NCBI GenBank assembly: GCA_963844235.1
Contig: CAWJNF010000003.1
Location: 124,001 to 188,000, forward strand
Direction: 5' to 3'
Origin: CAWJNF01 sp963844235
Lineage (GTDB): Bacteria; Actinomycetota; Thermoleophilia; Gaiellales; Gaiellaceae
DNA length: 64,000 nucleotides
Part shown: in pieces, positions 1-8,244 of the stretch
Layout of the letters: each line of letters starts with the position of its first letter
Numbering within the stretch: position 1 is the stretch's first letter
Program-made: the position numbers and the translations under genes
Notes under the pieces: model-generated
Told to the model about the DNA's origin: nothing
The model's input: only the letters and a program-made list of their open reading frames with translations
Database searches by the model: none

Positions 1-1
1 C

Positions 2-1504
2 GCGCGCCGCGGCTACATCGCCGTCACGCAGGACTGCCGCGGCCGCTGTCGCTCCGAGGGGACGTTCTACCCGTTCCGACACGAGGCGGACGACCTCACC
101 AACACGATCGAATGGTGCGCCCGGCTACCGGGCGCAGACGGGCAGGTGGCGACGTACGGCTTCTCGTACCCGGGCTTCAACCAGCTCCTCGCCGCGCAGA
201 CACGTCCGGGCGGCCTGAAGGCGATCGCGCCCGCGTTCACGGCCGGCAGCCCCTACGCCGAATGGTTCTACCGCCAGGGCGCCTTCTCGCTCGCATTCGC
301 GGCGTCATGGGCGAACTACCTCGCGCTCGACGTGGCGGTGCGGCGTCGCGACGACGACGCCTTCGGCGCGTACGCAGGTGCTCTCGGAAGCGCGCCGGGG
401 CTCTTCTGGGTCCTGCCGCTCACCGCGCACCCTGCCCTCACGACGAGCGATACCCCGTTCTACCTCGACTGGCTCGCCCACCCGACATTCGACGACTACT
501 GGCGGCCCTTCGAGGTCGACCATGCCGCGATCGACGTTCCCGGTCTCTTCGTCGGCGGTTGGTACGACGTGTTCGTACGCGGCACGGTACGCAGCTACCG
601 GGAGCTCGCCGAGCTCGGACGCGCCCCGCAGAAGCTCGTCATCGGGCCGTGGCATCACATGCCCTGGGCCCCGCTCGGCGGCGCTGAGGGCGACGTCGGC
701 TTCTCGGTCGTCGACGACTGGCAGCTCCGCTTCTGGGATCACGCCCTCAAGGGTGAGGAGACCGGTGTCTTCGACAGCGCCGCGACGGTGTACGTCATGA
801 ACGACGGCTGGCGCGATCTCGACGCCTGGCCACCGTCATCCGCCCGCCCGACCGACTGGTTCCTCCACTCCGATGGCCGCGCGCTGACGCCTCACGGCGA
901 CGGGTTGCTGTCCACTGAGGCCCCCCGCGACGAGCCACCCGACGTCTTCACGTACGACCCGGGCCTGCCCGCGGTGAGCACGGGAGGCCACTCCTGCTGC
1001 GTCGAGACGATCGTCCCGATGGGGCCAGCCGACCAGGATCCCGTCGAGCGCACGAAGCTCGTGCTCGTGTACACGGGCGCGCCGCTCGTGCGCGACCTCG
1101 ACGTCGTCGGCGACGTGACCGTGACGCTGCATGCGGCCACGGACGCACCGGATACCGACTTCACGGCGAGGCTCTGCATCGTCGACGCCGCGGGCCGCTC
1201 GACGAACCTGCTCGAGGGGATCGTCCGCGCTCGCTACCGCGACTCGGCGCAGAGCCCGACGGCGATCACACCCGGCGAGGTCAACGAGTACCGCATCGAG
1301 CTCGGCCCGATCGGGGTTCGCTTCCCCGCCGGCGCCCGGATCCGCCTCCAGGTTGGCAGCTCGGACTTCCCGCAGTGGGATCGTAACCTCAACACCGGCG
1401 GCCCGTTCGCCACCGAGGGCGCGACGGCAGGCCGAATGGCGCTCCAGATCGTCCTCCACAACGACGCCTACCCGAGCCGGCTCACCCTTCCTGTCGTGGA
1501 GTAG
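2..1504 (+). CDS. CocE/NonD family serine hydrolase, 5' truncated by window edge
   Basis: About 500 residues are visible and the N-terminus lies outside the window. This is an alpha/beta hydrolase of the CocE / X-Pro dipeptidyl-peptidase S15 type, which hydrolyses esters or amides. The nucleophile elbow GFSYPG is near visible residue 55, preceded by the family stretch QDCRGRCRSEGTFYPF. The likely acid is Asp in GGWYDVF (about 189) and the base is His in GPWHHMPW (about 222). The remainder, from about residue 270, matches the C-terminal jelly-roll domain of the family. The substrate cannot be told from sequence. It is convergent with the next gene and ends with TAG. The family call is secure; a specific cocaine-esterase or peptidase activity is not. 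Confidence 0.9.
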   Translation, partial: ARRGYIAVTQDCRGRCRSEGTFYPFRHEADDLTNTIEWCARLPGADGQVATYGFSYPGFNQLLAAQTRPGGLKAIAPAFTAGSPYAEWFYRQGAFSLAFAASWANYLALDVAVRRRDDDAFGAYAGALGSAPGLFWVLPLTAHPALTTSDTPFYLDWLAHPTFDDYWRPFEVDHAAIDVPGLFVGGWYDVFVRGTVRSYRELAELGRAPQKLVIGPWHHMPWAPLGGAEGDVGFSVVDDWQLRFWDHALKGEETGVFDSAATVYVMNDGWRDLDAWPPSSARPTDWFLHSDGRALTPHGDGLLSTEAPRDEPPDVFTYDPGLPAVSTGGHSCCVETIVPMGPADQDPVERTKLVLVYTGAPLVRDLDVVGDVTVTLHAATDAPDTDFTARLCIVDAAGRSTNLLEGIVRARYRDSAQSPTAITPGEVNEYRIELGPIGVRFPAGARIRLQVGSSDFPQWDRNLNTGGPFATEGATAGRMALQIVLHNDAYPSRLTLPVVE

Positions 1505-1554
1505 CTTCTCAGCTGATGCGGCAGGCCCGCCACGCTTCGGCGGGGCGAGCAGGA

Positions 1555-1800
1555 CTAGCCACCGTCCTCCTGCTGCTCCTCGAGTCGCTCCTGTAGCTCC
1601 TCGACCCGCTCCTGCAGCTCTTCGAGGCGCTCCTCCCGAGCCTCTTCTCGTGCCTCGCGGGCTTCCTCCCGTGCCTCGAGCTCCGCGACGCTCGTTGGGC
1701 CAAGCTGCGCTGTCACCGCGACGATCACCACTGCGACGATGGCCACGCCCACCAGCAGCGAGCCGAGCAGCTGGACGAGCTGGCGACGGCCCTCGTCCAT
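1555..1800 (-). CDS. small membrane-anchored coiled-coil protein
   Basis: This 81-residue protein has a short charged N-terminus, one transmembrane segment (about residues 9-30, LLGSLLVGVAIVAVVIVAV) and then a long Glu/Arg heptad region (about 40-80) with repeated REEAREAREE and LEELQER units. It is predicted to be a single-pass protein with a coiled-coil tail. Its ATG lies one base after the stop of the upstream membrane protein, so the two are probably translationally coupled. I do not recognise the family. The skewed composition is typical of small accessory or scaffold proteins, but no function is assigned. Confidence 0.7.
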   Translation of the reverse strand: MDEGRRQLVQLLGSLLVGVAIVAVVIVAVTAQLGPTSVAELEAREEAREAREEAREERLEELQERVEELQERLEEQQEDGG

Positions 1801-1801
1801 G

Positions 1802-2230
1802 TCAACGATCGACGAGGAACTGGCCGGCGGAGCTCGCCCAGGTGAGCGCCATCAGGACGAAGACTGCGGCCCCGATGAGCGGCAGGAAGCGGCTCAGCCC
1901 GTGCCACCACCGCACCACTGCCACCTTCAGAGCCAGCGCCAGGAGCAGCCCCACGCCCGCGATCATGTGCAGCCTGCCGTCGTCCTCTGAGAATCCGAAC
2001 ACCGACAGGCACATGACCGCGACCAGGACCGTGACCAGCACGATCGCGTCTCCCGATGCGCGGTGCGCGAGCGCCGCCGGTCGGGCACCCAGGAACGGCG
2101 GCCGCAGCTTGCCGTAGCCGACTGCGATCAGCACGAGCTGATAGACGGCGAGCGCAGCGACCACCGATGCCAGCACGACCTTCACCTCGGTGACGTTGCC
2201 GCGCGTCAGGCTCTCGACGAGATCCTCCAT
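1802..2230 (-). CDS. four-helix integral membrane protein, unknown function
   Basis: This 142-residue protein has four clear hydrophobic segments (about 17-37, 60-82, 88-107 and 113-135). A conserved-looking HMIAG...RWWHGLSRFLPLIG stretch in the second half is reminiscent of small cytochrome-b561-like or DUF6529-type actinobacterial membrane proteins. The His residues between helices could bind haem, but this is a guess. It begins with ATG and its TGA stop is one base ahead of the start of the coiled-coil membrane protein, suggesting a two-gene unit. No catalytic motif is visible. Confidence 0.7.
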   Translation of the reverse strand: MEDLVESLTRGNVTEVKVVLASVVAALAVYQLVLIAVGYGKLRPPFLGARPAALAHRASGDAIVLVTVLVAVMCLSVFGFSEDDGRLHMIAGVGLLLALALKVAVVRWWHGLSRFLPLIGAAVFVLMALTWASSAGQFLVDR

Positions 2231-2300
2231 GCTCGCCTGTCTACCACATCGCCGGTGCCGCGAATCCCCAGCTTGCCGGGCAACATCAGACGATGACGCC

Positions 2301-2324
2301 GGCCGGATGAGATCCGGCCGCTAC
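2301..2324. repeat. GTAGGGG-family interspersed palindrome
   Basis: The palindrome GGCCGGATGAGATCCGGCC is followed by GCTAC. Read on the minus strand this is GTAGCGGCC..., a variant of the GTAGGGGC terminus seen in the other copies. The TAG in this terminus is the stop codon of the HapK-like gene that ends at 2321. Confidence 0.8.
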
Positions 2325-2632
2325 GTCTGACGGACCTCGTCGGCGAAGACGATGACCTGGTCGGCCACCCGCGCGTACCAGTCCTCGAGCATCCCGGCCA
2401 TCGCGGCCGAGGACTCGATCTCGGCCTCGAAGGCAGCCCTGTCGTCGAGCTCCATCTCCTCGAGGTACTCGAACGTGGGCTCGCCCTCCATGGTCCCCGA
2501 CACGCGCCAGACCCGGTAGTGGCGGGTCGTCGTCAACGTGTCGTTCGCGGGCACGTTGACCTCCCGGAACCACTCCTCGTACTGCTCCGGGGTGACCCCC
2601 GGCTTGAGCCGGAACACGACGAAGCACTTCAC
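2321..2632 (-). CDS. REDY-like / HapK family dimeric alpha-beta barrel protein
   Basis: At 103 residues it matches the length and pattern of REDY-like HapK proteins, small ferredoxin-like dimeric barrels. It has an N-terminal FRLKPGVTPEQYEEW, a central YRVWRVSGTM, then EYLEEMELDD and a C-terminal VADQVIVFADEV strand. HapK and RedY act in prodigiosin-type pathways, but most genomic members have no known substrate. It is last in the long minus-strand run, 15 bases after ortB, so it is probably an accessory of that catabolic run. The stop codon TAG belongs to an interspersed palindrome. Confidence 0.6.
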   Translation of the reverse strand: MKCFVVFRLKPGVTPEQYEEWFREVNVPANDTLTTTRHYRVWRVSGTMEGEPTFEYLEEMELDDRAAFEAEIESSAAMAGMLEDWYARVADQVIVFADEVRQT

Positions 2633-2647
2633 GACGTTCCCTCCCTG

Positions 2648-4072
2648 TCAGGCGCCAACCGCGGCCGGCCGAGGCTCGTCGAGCTCCGCGACCCACCGCT
2701 CGACCGTCTCCGCCCCGGCGTTGAGCTCGGCCGCCAGAAATACGAGCTCGTCAGCCGAGGGCCGCCGCTCGGCGAGCGCGCGCCGCAGGAACGAACGCCG
2801 GATCCCGTCGAGGTCGACGTCCTCGACCCGGAGCTGCTCCGGCGACTCGGGTATGGCGATCACCCGGCCCGGCACGTTCTCGTCCGGAGCGCCGCGCCGC
2901 ACCTCGACGCCGAGGTCGCGGGCGAACGTGAGCTGCGCGGTCGGGTGCTTGCCCGCACCCGTGTACTCCGTCTCCTGGACTACGACAACGGCGTCGCGGT
3001 CGAGCTCCTGGGCCAGCACGAACGCGGCCGCGAGCGACGTGTTTCCGGCCGGGCCCCGCTCGAGCCCCTCGAGCTGGGCCAGGGCCTCGGTCATGTAGAA
3101 GACCTCTCCCTGCGTGACGGTGACGTAGCGGTCGAGGTAGCGCAGCGGCCGCGCCGCGTTGCGCGGCACGTCGACGCGGTCGGGATTGACGAGGAACGGT
3201 ACGCCGAAGCCGGTGTGGCCCGTGGTAAACGACTTGCGGTTGAAGTCGGAGTCGGAATCCATGCGCAGGCCGTGCAGGTCGACGCTGACACCGACGATCA
3301 GGCTGGCGTCGCATCCCGCGGCGCGCAGGCCGCGGGCGGTGCCCGTCACGTTGCCTCCGCCCGCATGGGTGACGACGACGGCGTCGGGATCGCGCCCGTA
3401 GCGCCTCTGTACCTCCTCGCCGATCTCCAGCCCGAGCGTCTCTATGCCCGCGACCGCATGCGGCGTGTAGAGCGAGGCGCTGAAGTAGCCCGTCTCCTCG
3501 AGGAGAAGCAGCATCGTGTAGAAGAGCTCCGGCCCGACGGTCAGCTGCCACACCTCGGCGCCGTACGACTCGCAGGCCCGGCCCTTCTCGACGATCTCCG
3601 GCTGGCCGCGCCCGGCCGAGTCGAAGACTTCCTGGAGGACGATGCATGCGAGGCCGCGCATCGCCGCCTGAGACGCCACGGCAGCCCCGTAGTTGCCCGA
3701 GGTGGCCGCGATCACGCCCTCGTAGCCGAGCCGCGCCGCCTCGTGCACCGCGACCGCGGCTCTCCTCGCCTTGAAGCTTCCGGACGCGTTGACGGCCTCG
3801 TCCTTGACGAGGATGGTGGCTCCTTTGCCCGGCGCCGCGAGGTCGCGCGCGAGCCGTGTCAGCCGCGGCAGCTCGAGCAGCGGCGTGCCGCCGACCTTCG
3901 CCTCCCGCTGGATGCGCACGACGTCGTCCAGCCCGTAGCCGGAGGAGCGAAGCAGCGCCTCGTAGTCGAAGGCGACGCCGTCCTGTTCGTAGGCCTCGTA
4001 GTCGACGCCGACGGCCCGCCGCTGGATCTCTCCGCGCCGCGCGAGCACCGCTTCGTAGGAGCGATCAGCCAC
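2648..4072 (-). CDS. ortB: 2-amino-4-oxopentanoate thiolase, beta subunit OrtB
   Basis: This 474-residue PLP enzyme of fold type II (threonine-synthase-like) matches OrtB. With OrtA, OrtB cleaves 2-amino-4-oxopentanoate with CoA to alanine and acetyl-CoA in oxidative ornithine breakdown. Supporting stretches are the N-terminal RSYEAVLARRGEI, GNTPLLEL-like GGTPLLELPRL, the PLP-lysine region NASGSFKARRAAV (about residue 117), ATSGNYGAAVASQAA, and THAGGGNVTGTARG binding the cofactor phosphate. The GTG start at 4072 overlaps the ortA stop by 8 bases, and an open frame further upstream is only antisense to ortA. The other ornithine-pathway genes (oraS, oraE, ord) are not in the window, so the physiological substrate may differ. 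Confidence 0.85.
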   Translation of the reverse strand: MADRSYEAVLARRGEIQRRAVGVDYEAYEQDGVAFDYEALLRSSGYGLDDVVRIQREAKVGGTPLLELPRLTRLARDLAAPGKGATILVKDEAVNASGSFKARRAAVAVHEAARLGYEGVIAATSGNYGAAVASQAAMRGLACIVLQEVFDSAGRGQPEIVEKGRACESYGAEVWQLTVGPELFYTMLLLLEETGYFSASLYTPHAVAGIETLGLEIGEEVQRRYGRDPDAVVVTHAGGGNVTGTARGLRAAGCDASLIVGVSVDLHGLRMDSDSDFNRKSFTTGHTGFGVPFLVNPDRVDVPRNAARPLRYLDRYVTVTQGEVFYMTEALAQLEGLERGPAGNTSLAAAFVLAQELDRDAVVVVQETEYTGAGKHPTAQLTFARDLGVEVRRGAPDENVPGRVIAIPESPEQLRVEDVDLDGIRRSFLRRALAERRPSADELVFLAAELNAGAETVERWVAELDEPRPAAVGA

Positions 4073-4457
4073 CTGCCGGCTCCGCCAGCCGCGCGCGCAG
4101 CTCGCCGCCGATCGCGAGCAGCTCAGCCACGGGCTCGCCGAATGAATGCCCCGGCGCGGGATGCAGGCGCACGAGCGTGCCCTCGACGCGCCGGGCGGCG
4201 AGCGTGCGCACCGCCGCGGGCTCGCCGACCGCAGCCTCCGCCTCGAGGAACCCACGCACGCGCGCGACGAGCGGCGTCGCCGCCGTGTCCTCGGGAAGCC
4301 CCGGTGCGCGCAGGGCGGGCTCGAGGACCACCACGGAGAGCTCCGCCCAGTCGCCCGGATGGCCACCAGCAGGCGGGCGAACGCTCGCACCTACGGCAGG
4401 CGCGCCGGAGGAGGTAGGGGCGGGCCTTGGCCCGCCCGCTGGCAAGGGCTGTCTCAC
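4065..4457 (-). CDS. ortA: 2-amino-4-oxopentanoate thiolase, alpha subunit OrtA, with extended N-terminus
   Basis: OrtA is the small partner of OrtB and is normally about 100 residues. The conserved part here starts at about residue 35 (PGDWAELSVVVLEP) and continues with APGLPEDTAATPL, VRGFLEAEAAVGE, and the signature EGTLVRLHPAPGHSFGEPVAELLAIG. The first 32 residues are Pro/Ala/Gly-rich, have no counterpart in the family as I know it, and are largely encoded by an interspersed repeat. No ATG, GTG or TTG lies in frame between this GTG (4457) and the conserved core, so the extension appears to be translated. The GTG follows the upstream stop TAG after one base. It overlaps ortB by 8 bases. Confidence 0.8.
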   Translation of the reverse strand: MRQPLPAGGPRPAPTSSGAPAVGASVRPPAGGHPGDWAELSVVVLEPALRAPGLPEDTAATPLVARVRGFLEAEAAVGEPAAVRTLAARRVEGTLVRLHPAPGHSFGEPVAELLAIGGELRARLAEPAGG

Positions 4458-4462
4458 CCTAC
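4414..4462. repeat. GTAGGGG-family element with both termini
   Basis: This 49-bp element runs from GTAGGGGC, through the palindrome GCGGGCCTTGGCCCGC and a spacer, to CCCTAC. On the minus strand the right-hand TAG is the stop of the upstream gene (4459). The ortA start codon and the first ortA codons lie inside the element. Confidence 0.75.
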
Positions 4463-5403
4463 GCGCCCGCTTCCACGCCCGCTTCCGCCCCGCTCGGCCT
4501 GGACGAGCGGCGCATGTAGACCATCCGGCAGACCGAGTCCCCGAGCGAGCGGAACTGGTCCTGCGTCACGAAGAACGTGTCCCAGAGGCCGAGCGCTTTC
4601 ATGAGCGCCTGGTAGTAGTTGGCGGAGGTCGGCCCGATCGTCTTCTTCATCATCTCGCTCGCCGCCTCCTTGCCGTACATGTCGACCATGTTGTCGAAGT
4701 ACGGGCAGGTCTTGATGATCGCGACGAGCCGGTCGTCCGTCTGCTCCACGTTCTCGACCTCGCACCCGATCGCCTCCCAGTAGGCGCGGTTGAGCCTCGC
4801 GAGGTCCTCGGTCGTCTTGAACTCCTGCATGCCGACGACGCCCTTGATGACGTCGAGGAAGCCGAGCGCGAACCCCTCCCAGACGCGGGAGTACATGATC
4901 ACGCCCTCGCGGGCGCCGTAGAAGTCCTCCCAGACGCGCCACATCTGGTGGTCGTGGCCCGTGAAGCCGCGGTTCCAGAGGATCAGCGCGTCCTCCTTCG
5001 ACAGCTCGAGCCGGGACGCGATCTCGTCGGCGCCGATCTCGAGCACGGGCCCGTACGGGGGCTCGTCGCTCTTTCTGGTGAACACCTTCTGCGCAGCGTC
5101 GTGGTACTTCTCGGGAATCCGCCGCCATACCTCGTCGTAGTGGCGCCGGGCCTCCTCCTCGCCCTTGTACTCGACCGTGGCGTTCCACATGAGGTCTTCC
5201 TCGAGCGCGAACCCGAACGCCCACGTCGTGATTGCCACGTCCAGGGACTGGCCGGTGCGCTCGATCGCCTTCACCACCCAGTTGCGCTCGTCCTTCGGGT
5301 CGTCGCCGAGCGGCCGCAGCAGAATCGGCGCCTTCATGTCGATCGGCTGCTGCTCGAGGCTCAGCCGATCGGCGGGGATGAACTTGCTCGTGTCGGTCGT
5401 CAT
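4459..5403 (-). CDS. uncharacterised protein, possibly ATC-hydrolase-like
   Basis: This 314-residue soluble, mostly helical protein has no signal peptide. I do not recognise it with confidence. The C-terminal half (YWEAIGCEVENVEQ..., IIKTCPYFDNM, GDSVCRMVY) resembles the pattern of the L-2-amino-thiazoline-4-carboxylate hydrolase-like family, where conserved Cys and a final G-D-x-x-C-R-x-x-Y motif recur. An aromatic-rich central segment (MWRVWEDFYGAREGVIMYSRVWEG) is also notable. It is placed directly before ortAB (one base before the ortA GTG), so it is probably expressed with the thiolase and may act on the same metabolite. Its TAG stop comes from an interspersed repeat. Confidence 0.55.
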   Translation of the reverse strand: MTTDTSKFIPADRLSLEQQPIDMKAPILLRPLGDDPKDERNWVVKAIERTGQSLDVAITTWAFGFALEEDLMWNATVEYKGEEEARRHYDEVWRRIPEKYHDAAQKVFTRKSDEPPYGPVLEIGADEIASRLELSKEDALILWNRGFTGHDHQMWRVWEDFYGAREGVIMYSRVWEGFALGFLDVIKGVVGMQEFKTTEDLARLNRAYWEAIGCEVENVEQTDDRLVAIIKTCPYFDNMVDMYGKEAASEMMKKTIGPTSANYYQALMKALGLWDTFFVTQDQFRSLGDSVCRMVYMRRSSRPSGAEAGVEAGA

Positions 5404-5412
5404 CGGAGCCCC

Positions 5413-5593
5413 CTAGATGGTTGATCGGTAATTGTGGTGCCGTCGGGGACGGCAGAGACCGAGCGTGAGAGCGCGATCATGGCTCGTGCGTATCGGCAGA
5501 TACGTGCGAGGCACGAGCGCGGTCTCAGGCGACGGTATCGGCCGCCATTCGGCGGTGCCACGGTTACCGGTCAATTACAGATCAATCATCTAG
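5413..5593. mobile_element. MITE-like element, copy A (CTAGATGG family)
   Basis: This 181-bp element has imperfect inverted ends, CTAGATGGTTGATCGGTAATTG at the left against CTAGATGATTGATCTGTAATTG (reverse complement of the right), 20 of 22 matching. The interior is rich in nested hairpins, for example GTGCGTATC...GATACGTGC. It encodes no transposase. Copy B near 43.3 kb carries the same two ends with most of the interior missing. The right-hand CTAG contains the stop codon of the M24 peptidase gene, and the left end is 10 bases from the start of the upstream gene. It fills the 186-base gap between these genes. Confidence 0.75.
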
Positions 5594-6795
5594 ACCGTCG
5601 CTGCGAGGCACTCGTCGAGGAACGGGGTCGTGGTGAGGATCTCGACGCCGTCGTCGCTCACCATCACCGTCTCCTCGAGCGCCGCCTGGATGTAGGTGTC
5701 GTCCCCGACCATCTTGTGGAAGCGCGGCTCGAGCGTGAAGCACATCCCCGGCTCGAGCACGACGTCGAGATGAGCGGGCGCCGACCCCGCCTTCATGCAC
5801 ACGGGCAGCTCGCAGCAGTTGAGCCCGATGCCGTGACCCGTGTCGAAGCGGTTCTGCATGTAGCCGAAGGACTCCGCCGTCCTGCGCACGGCCGCGTCGA
5901 CCTCCGAGATGTGGATGCCTGGCCGGATCTGCTCGATGCCCGCGTACATGGCCTCGTAGTTGACGCGGTAGAGCTCCTTGAACTCGGGCGTCGGCTCGCC
6001 GACGAAGCCCGTTCGCATGCAGTCGCCGTTGTAGCCCTCGACGATCGGGCCCATGTCCATGACGACTGCGTCGCCCTCCTTCAGGGCCCGGTTGGTCGGG
6101 TAGAGCGCACCCTCGGTCACCTCGCCGGAGGTGAGGAACGGGTAGAACCCGTCTCCCTCCGAGCCGAGGGCGTACATCCGGCCCATGAAGGCGCCGTACA
6201 CCTCGTACTCGGTGACGCCGGGCGCGAGCGCGTCGAGGCCCGCCTGGACGCCCTCGCTCGCCACCCAGGCAGCCTTGCGCATCAGCTTGCGCTCCTCGTC
6301 GTTCTTGGCGATGCGCTCGAAGAGCAGCGCCTCCTCGGCATTGACGAACTCGATGCCCGGCATCGCCGCGCGGAAGGCCTCGAGGATCACCCAGGAGACG
6401 CGGTCGACGCCGACCTTCCCGCTCGTGACACCCAGGCCTTTCAGCGCGTCGCGCACCCAGGTCGCGTAATGCTCGTGGATGAGGCTCGCGTTGAAGACGG
6501 AGTAGTGGTCCCAGCCCGTCTGCTCCTTCAGCGCGGCACCGTCGTCCGCCCAGTGCGGTCCCGGCGCGACGTGGAGGCCGCAATCGAGCGAGCGAACGGC
6601 GCCTTCCTTCGAGACGAGCGCCAGTGAGTTCGGCTCCCAGCCGTACACGAAGAACCGGCGCACGTCGGCGACGTACTGCACGTTGTCGTGTTGCGTCGCA
6701 ACGAGCGCGCTCGCGCCGAGCTTCTCGCAGACACGAAGCGCCCCGTCCTGACGCAGCTGGATCAGCCGCTCGTGGTTGACCTCGTCATCCGCCAT
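5590..6795 (-). CDS. M24 family metallopeptidase (Xaa-Pro dipeptidase/aminopeptidase-like)
   Basis: This 401-residue pita-bread-fold enzyme has an N-terminal creatinase-like domain (about 1-165) and a catalytic domain (about 170-395). All five metal ligands of M24 peptidases are present: Asp247 (VVMDMGP), Asp258 (YNGDCMRTG), His321 (TGHGIGLN), Glu356 (FTLEPRF) and Glu374 (ALEETVMV). This argues for a dinuclear metal peptidase rather than the metal-free creatinase. It probably cleaves an Xaa-Pro or related imino/amide bond. It is cytoplasmic and lies in the minus-strand catabolic run between the M28 peptidase and the ortAB group. The TAG stop is part of a MITE terminus. Confidence 0.88.
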   Translation of the reverse strand: MADDEVNHERLIQLRQDGALRVCEKLGASALVATQHDNVQYVADVRRFFVYGWEPNSLALVSKEGAVRSLDCGLHVAPGPHWADDGAALKEQTGWDHYSVFNASLIHEHYATWVRDALKGLGVTSGKVGVDRVSWVILEAFRAAMPGIEFVNAEEALLFERIAKNDEERKLMRKAAWVASEGVQAGLDALAPGVTEYEVYGAFMGRMYALGSEGDGFYPFLTSGEVTEGALYPTNRALKEGDAVVMDMGPIVEGYNGDCMRTGFVGEPTPEFKELYRVNYEAMYAGIEQIRPGIHISEVDAAVRRTAESFGYMQNRFDTGHGIGLNCCELPVCMKAGSAPAHLDVVLEPGMCFTLEPRFHKMVGDDTYIQAALEETVMVSDDGVEILTTTPFLDECLAATV

Positions 6796-6810
6796 CTGCC
6801 GTCCTCCTTT

Positions 6811-6835
6811 CGGGCTGGCCGAGGCCCGCCCCTAC
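6811..6835. repeat. GTAGGGG-family interspersed palindrome
   Basis: CGGGCTGGCCGAGGCCCGCC is followed by CCTAC and ends in the conserved GCCCCTAC terminus. It occupies the 44-base gap downstream of the M28 peptidase gene, whose stop is 4-6 bases away, and upstream of the M24 gene. Confidence 0.7.
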
Positions 6836-6839
6836 GCCG

Positions 6840-8129
6840 CTAGACGCCGCGCGGCAGCGCGTCGTCGTTCGCCATTCGCGAGAGCGCGATCGCGGTGATG
6901 TCCGCCACGGCTTTCAGCGAGTTGCCGTCCAGGTTGTCGATGCCGTCGTGCACCGAGTGGTAGTAGAAGTCGTCCGGCTTCCAGAACCAGGCCGCCGGCA
7001 CGCCGGCCTGGATGAAGCGGCCGGACTCGGCGACGCCCCACGGAGCCGTCATGCGGCCGACGTCGTAGCCGAGCTCGCCGGCGATCCCCTCGAGCACGCG
7101 CATGAGCCATTCCGTGTGCGGGATCGGCTCCGTGTCGGGCCAGAGACCGAGCTCGACGAGCTTCAGCCTGCCGCCGACGCCGAACATGTCGAGATCGACG
7201 GCGGCGCGCAGATCGCGGAGCGTCCCCTCCGCCTGCCGTGCCTCGACGTAGGCCTGCACGCCCGGCGTCGCCCCCTCCTCGGCCGTCGTGCAGAGGAACT
7301 CGATCGACCGCAGTGGTTGCATGTCGGCAACGGCCGTCGCGACCTCGATCATCGTCCCGAAGCCGCTGCCGTTGTCGTTCGCGCCCGGATGGATCCCGTG
7401 ATCGCGGTGGGCGAGGACGACGAGCGTCTCCTCCGGCCATCTGGAGCCTCGCAGCACGCCGCTGACGTTCGAGCTCTCCACGTCCTTCAGCTCGCTTACG
7501 ACGAGGAGCTCGGCCCTGGCCTGCCCTGCACCGATCGCGTGCATGAGCGCCGCGCCGTCTATGCCCGACACGCAGACCACCGGGATCTGATCGGTGAGGA
7601 AGCGGCGCCCGAGATCGCCGTTGCCCGCCTCCATCGACATCCGGTAGGGCCAGGGCAGCGGATGGATGACGACCATGGCGGCCGCACCCCTGCGCGCTGC
7701 CTCGGCGACGAACGTGCCCAGCCAGAAGCGGGAGTAGCCGAGGCCCACCTCCTGCATCACGACGATCTTGCCCGTGACGTCGAAGCGGTCGTAGTCGGCC
7801 GCGTCGCCCTCGCCGACGAACACGAGCTCTCCCTGGAGCCCGCCGGAGGGCGTGGCCGGCGAGAAGTACGGAGGGATCGTCTCGAAACGCCGTCCCTCGT
7901 TGAGCAGCGTCAGCACCGCCGAGTCGTGGCGGTAGCCGAGCGTCGTGAACGGACGATCGTGCACCTCGAGGCCGAGGCCGGCGAACAGCGCACGGACGCC
8001 CTCGGCCGCGCGCGCGTCGCCCTCGGAGCCGACGAACCGGTCGCCGGCGGCGACCAGCTGCTCCACGTGCGAGACCGCCCGCGCGCCGCTGATGCGCGCG
8101 CGCAGCTCGTGTTCGGCCGGCGAGAGCAC
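6840..8129 (-). CDS. M28 family metallopeptidase with PA domain
   Basis: This 429-residue zinc aminopeptidase/carboxypeptidase of the M28 family has an inserted protease-associated domain (about 90-210). Likely zinc ligands are His241 (LAHRDH), Asp252 (GANDNGSG), Glu284/Glu285 (TTAEEGA), Asp312 or Asp314 (AVDLDMFG) and a late His in FYYHSVHDG. No signal peptide is seen, so it is probably cytoplasmic. It starts with GTG. It sits in a run with M20 and M24 peptidases, suggesting that the imported substrate carries one or more peptide or amide bonds. The exact specificity is unknown. Confidence 0.88.
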   Translation of the reverse strand: MLSPAEHELRARISGARAVSHVEQLVAAGDRFVGSEGDARAAEGVRALFAGLGLEVHDRPFTTLGYRHDSAVLTLLNEGRRFETIPPYFSPATPSGGLQGELVFVGEGDAADYDRFDVTGKIVVMQEVGLGYSRFWLGTFVAEAARRGAAAMVVIHPLPWPYRMSMEAGNGDLGRRFLTDQIPVVCVSGIDGAALMHAIGAGQARAELLVVSELKDVESSNVSGVLRGSRWPEETLVVLAHRDHGIHPGANDNGSGFGTMIEVATAVADMQPLRSIEFLCTTAEEGATPGVQAYVEARQAEGTLRDLRAAVDLDMFGVGGRLKLVELGLWPDTEPIPHTEWLMRVLEGIAGELGYDVGRMTAPWGVAESGRFIQAGVPAAWFWKPDDFYYHSVHDGIDNLDGNSLKAVADITAIALSRMANDDALPRGV

Positions 8130-8217
8130 GGGGGGCGATCGTATGTCGGGCCGAGTCTGCGCGTCAAGCCACGTACGGCGTTTCGCCGGACTTACCAGCG
8201 TAGGATGCGCCGCCCCC

Positions 8218-8244
8218 GTAGGGCCGGATATATCCGGCCCCTAC
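8218..8244. repeat. GTAGGG-family palindrome, two-ended copy
   Basis: The sequence runs GTAGGGCCGGAT - AT - ATCCGGCCCCTAC, nearly a perfect palindrome and the cleanest two-ended copy. On the minus strand its TAG is the stop codon of the enolase-superfamily gene ending at 8241. Confidence 0.85.

Noticed and set aside
5590..6795. Creatinase (creatine amidinohydrolase) assignment
   Set aside because: The length of 401 residues is close to creatinase, but all five metal ligands of M24 peptidases are present, whereas creatinase is metal-independent and lacks this set.
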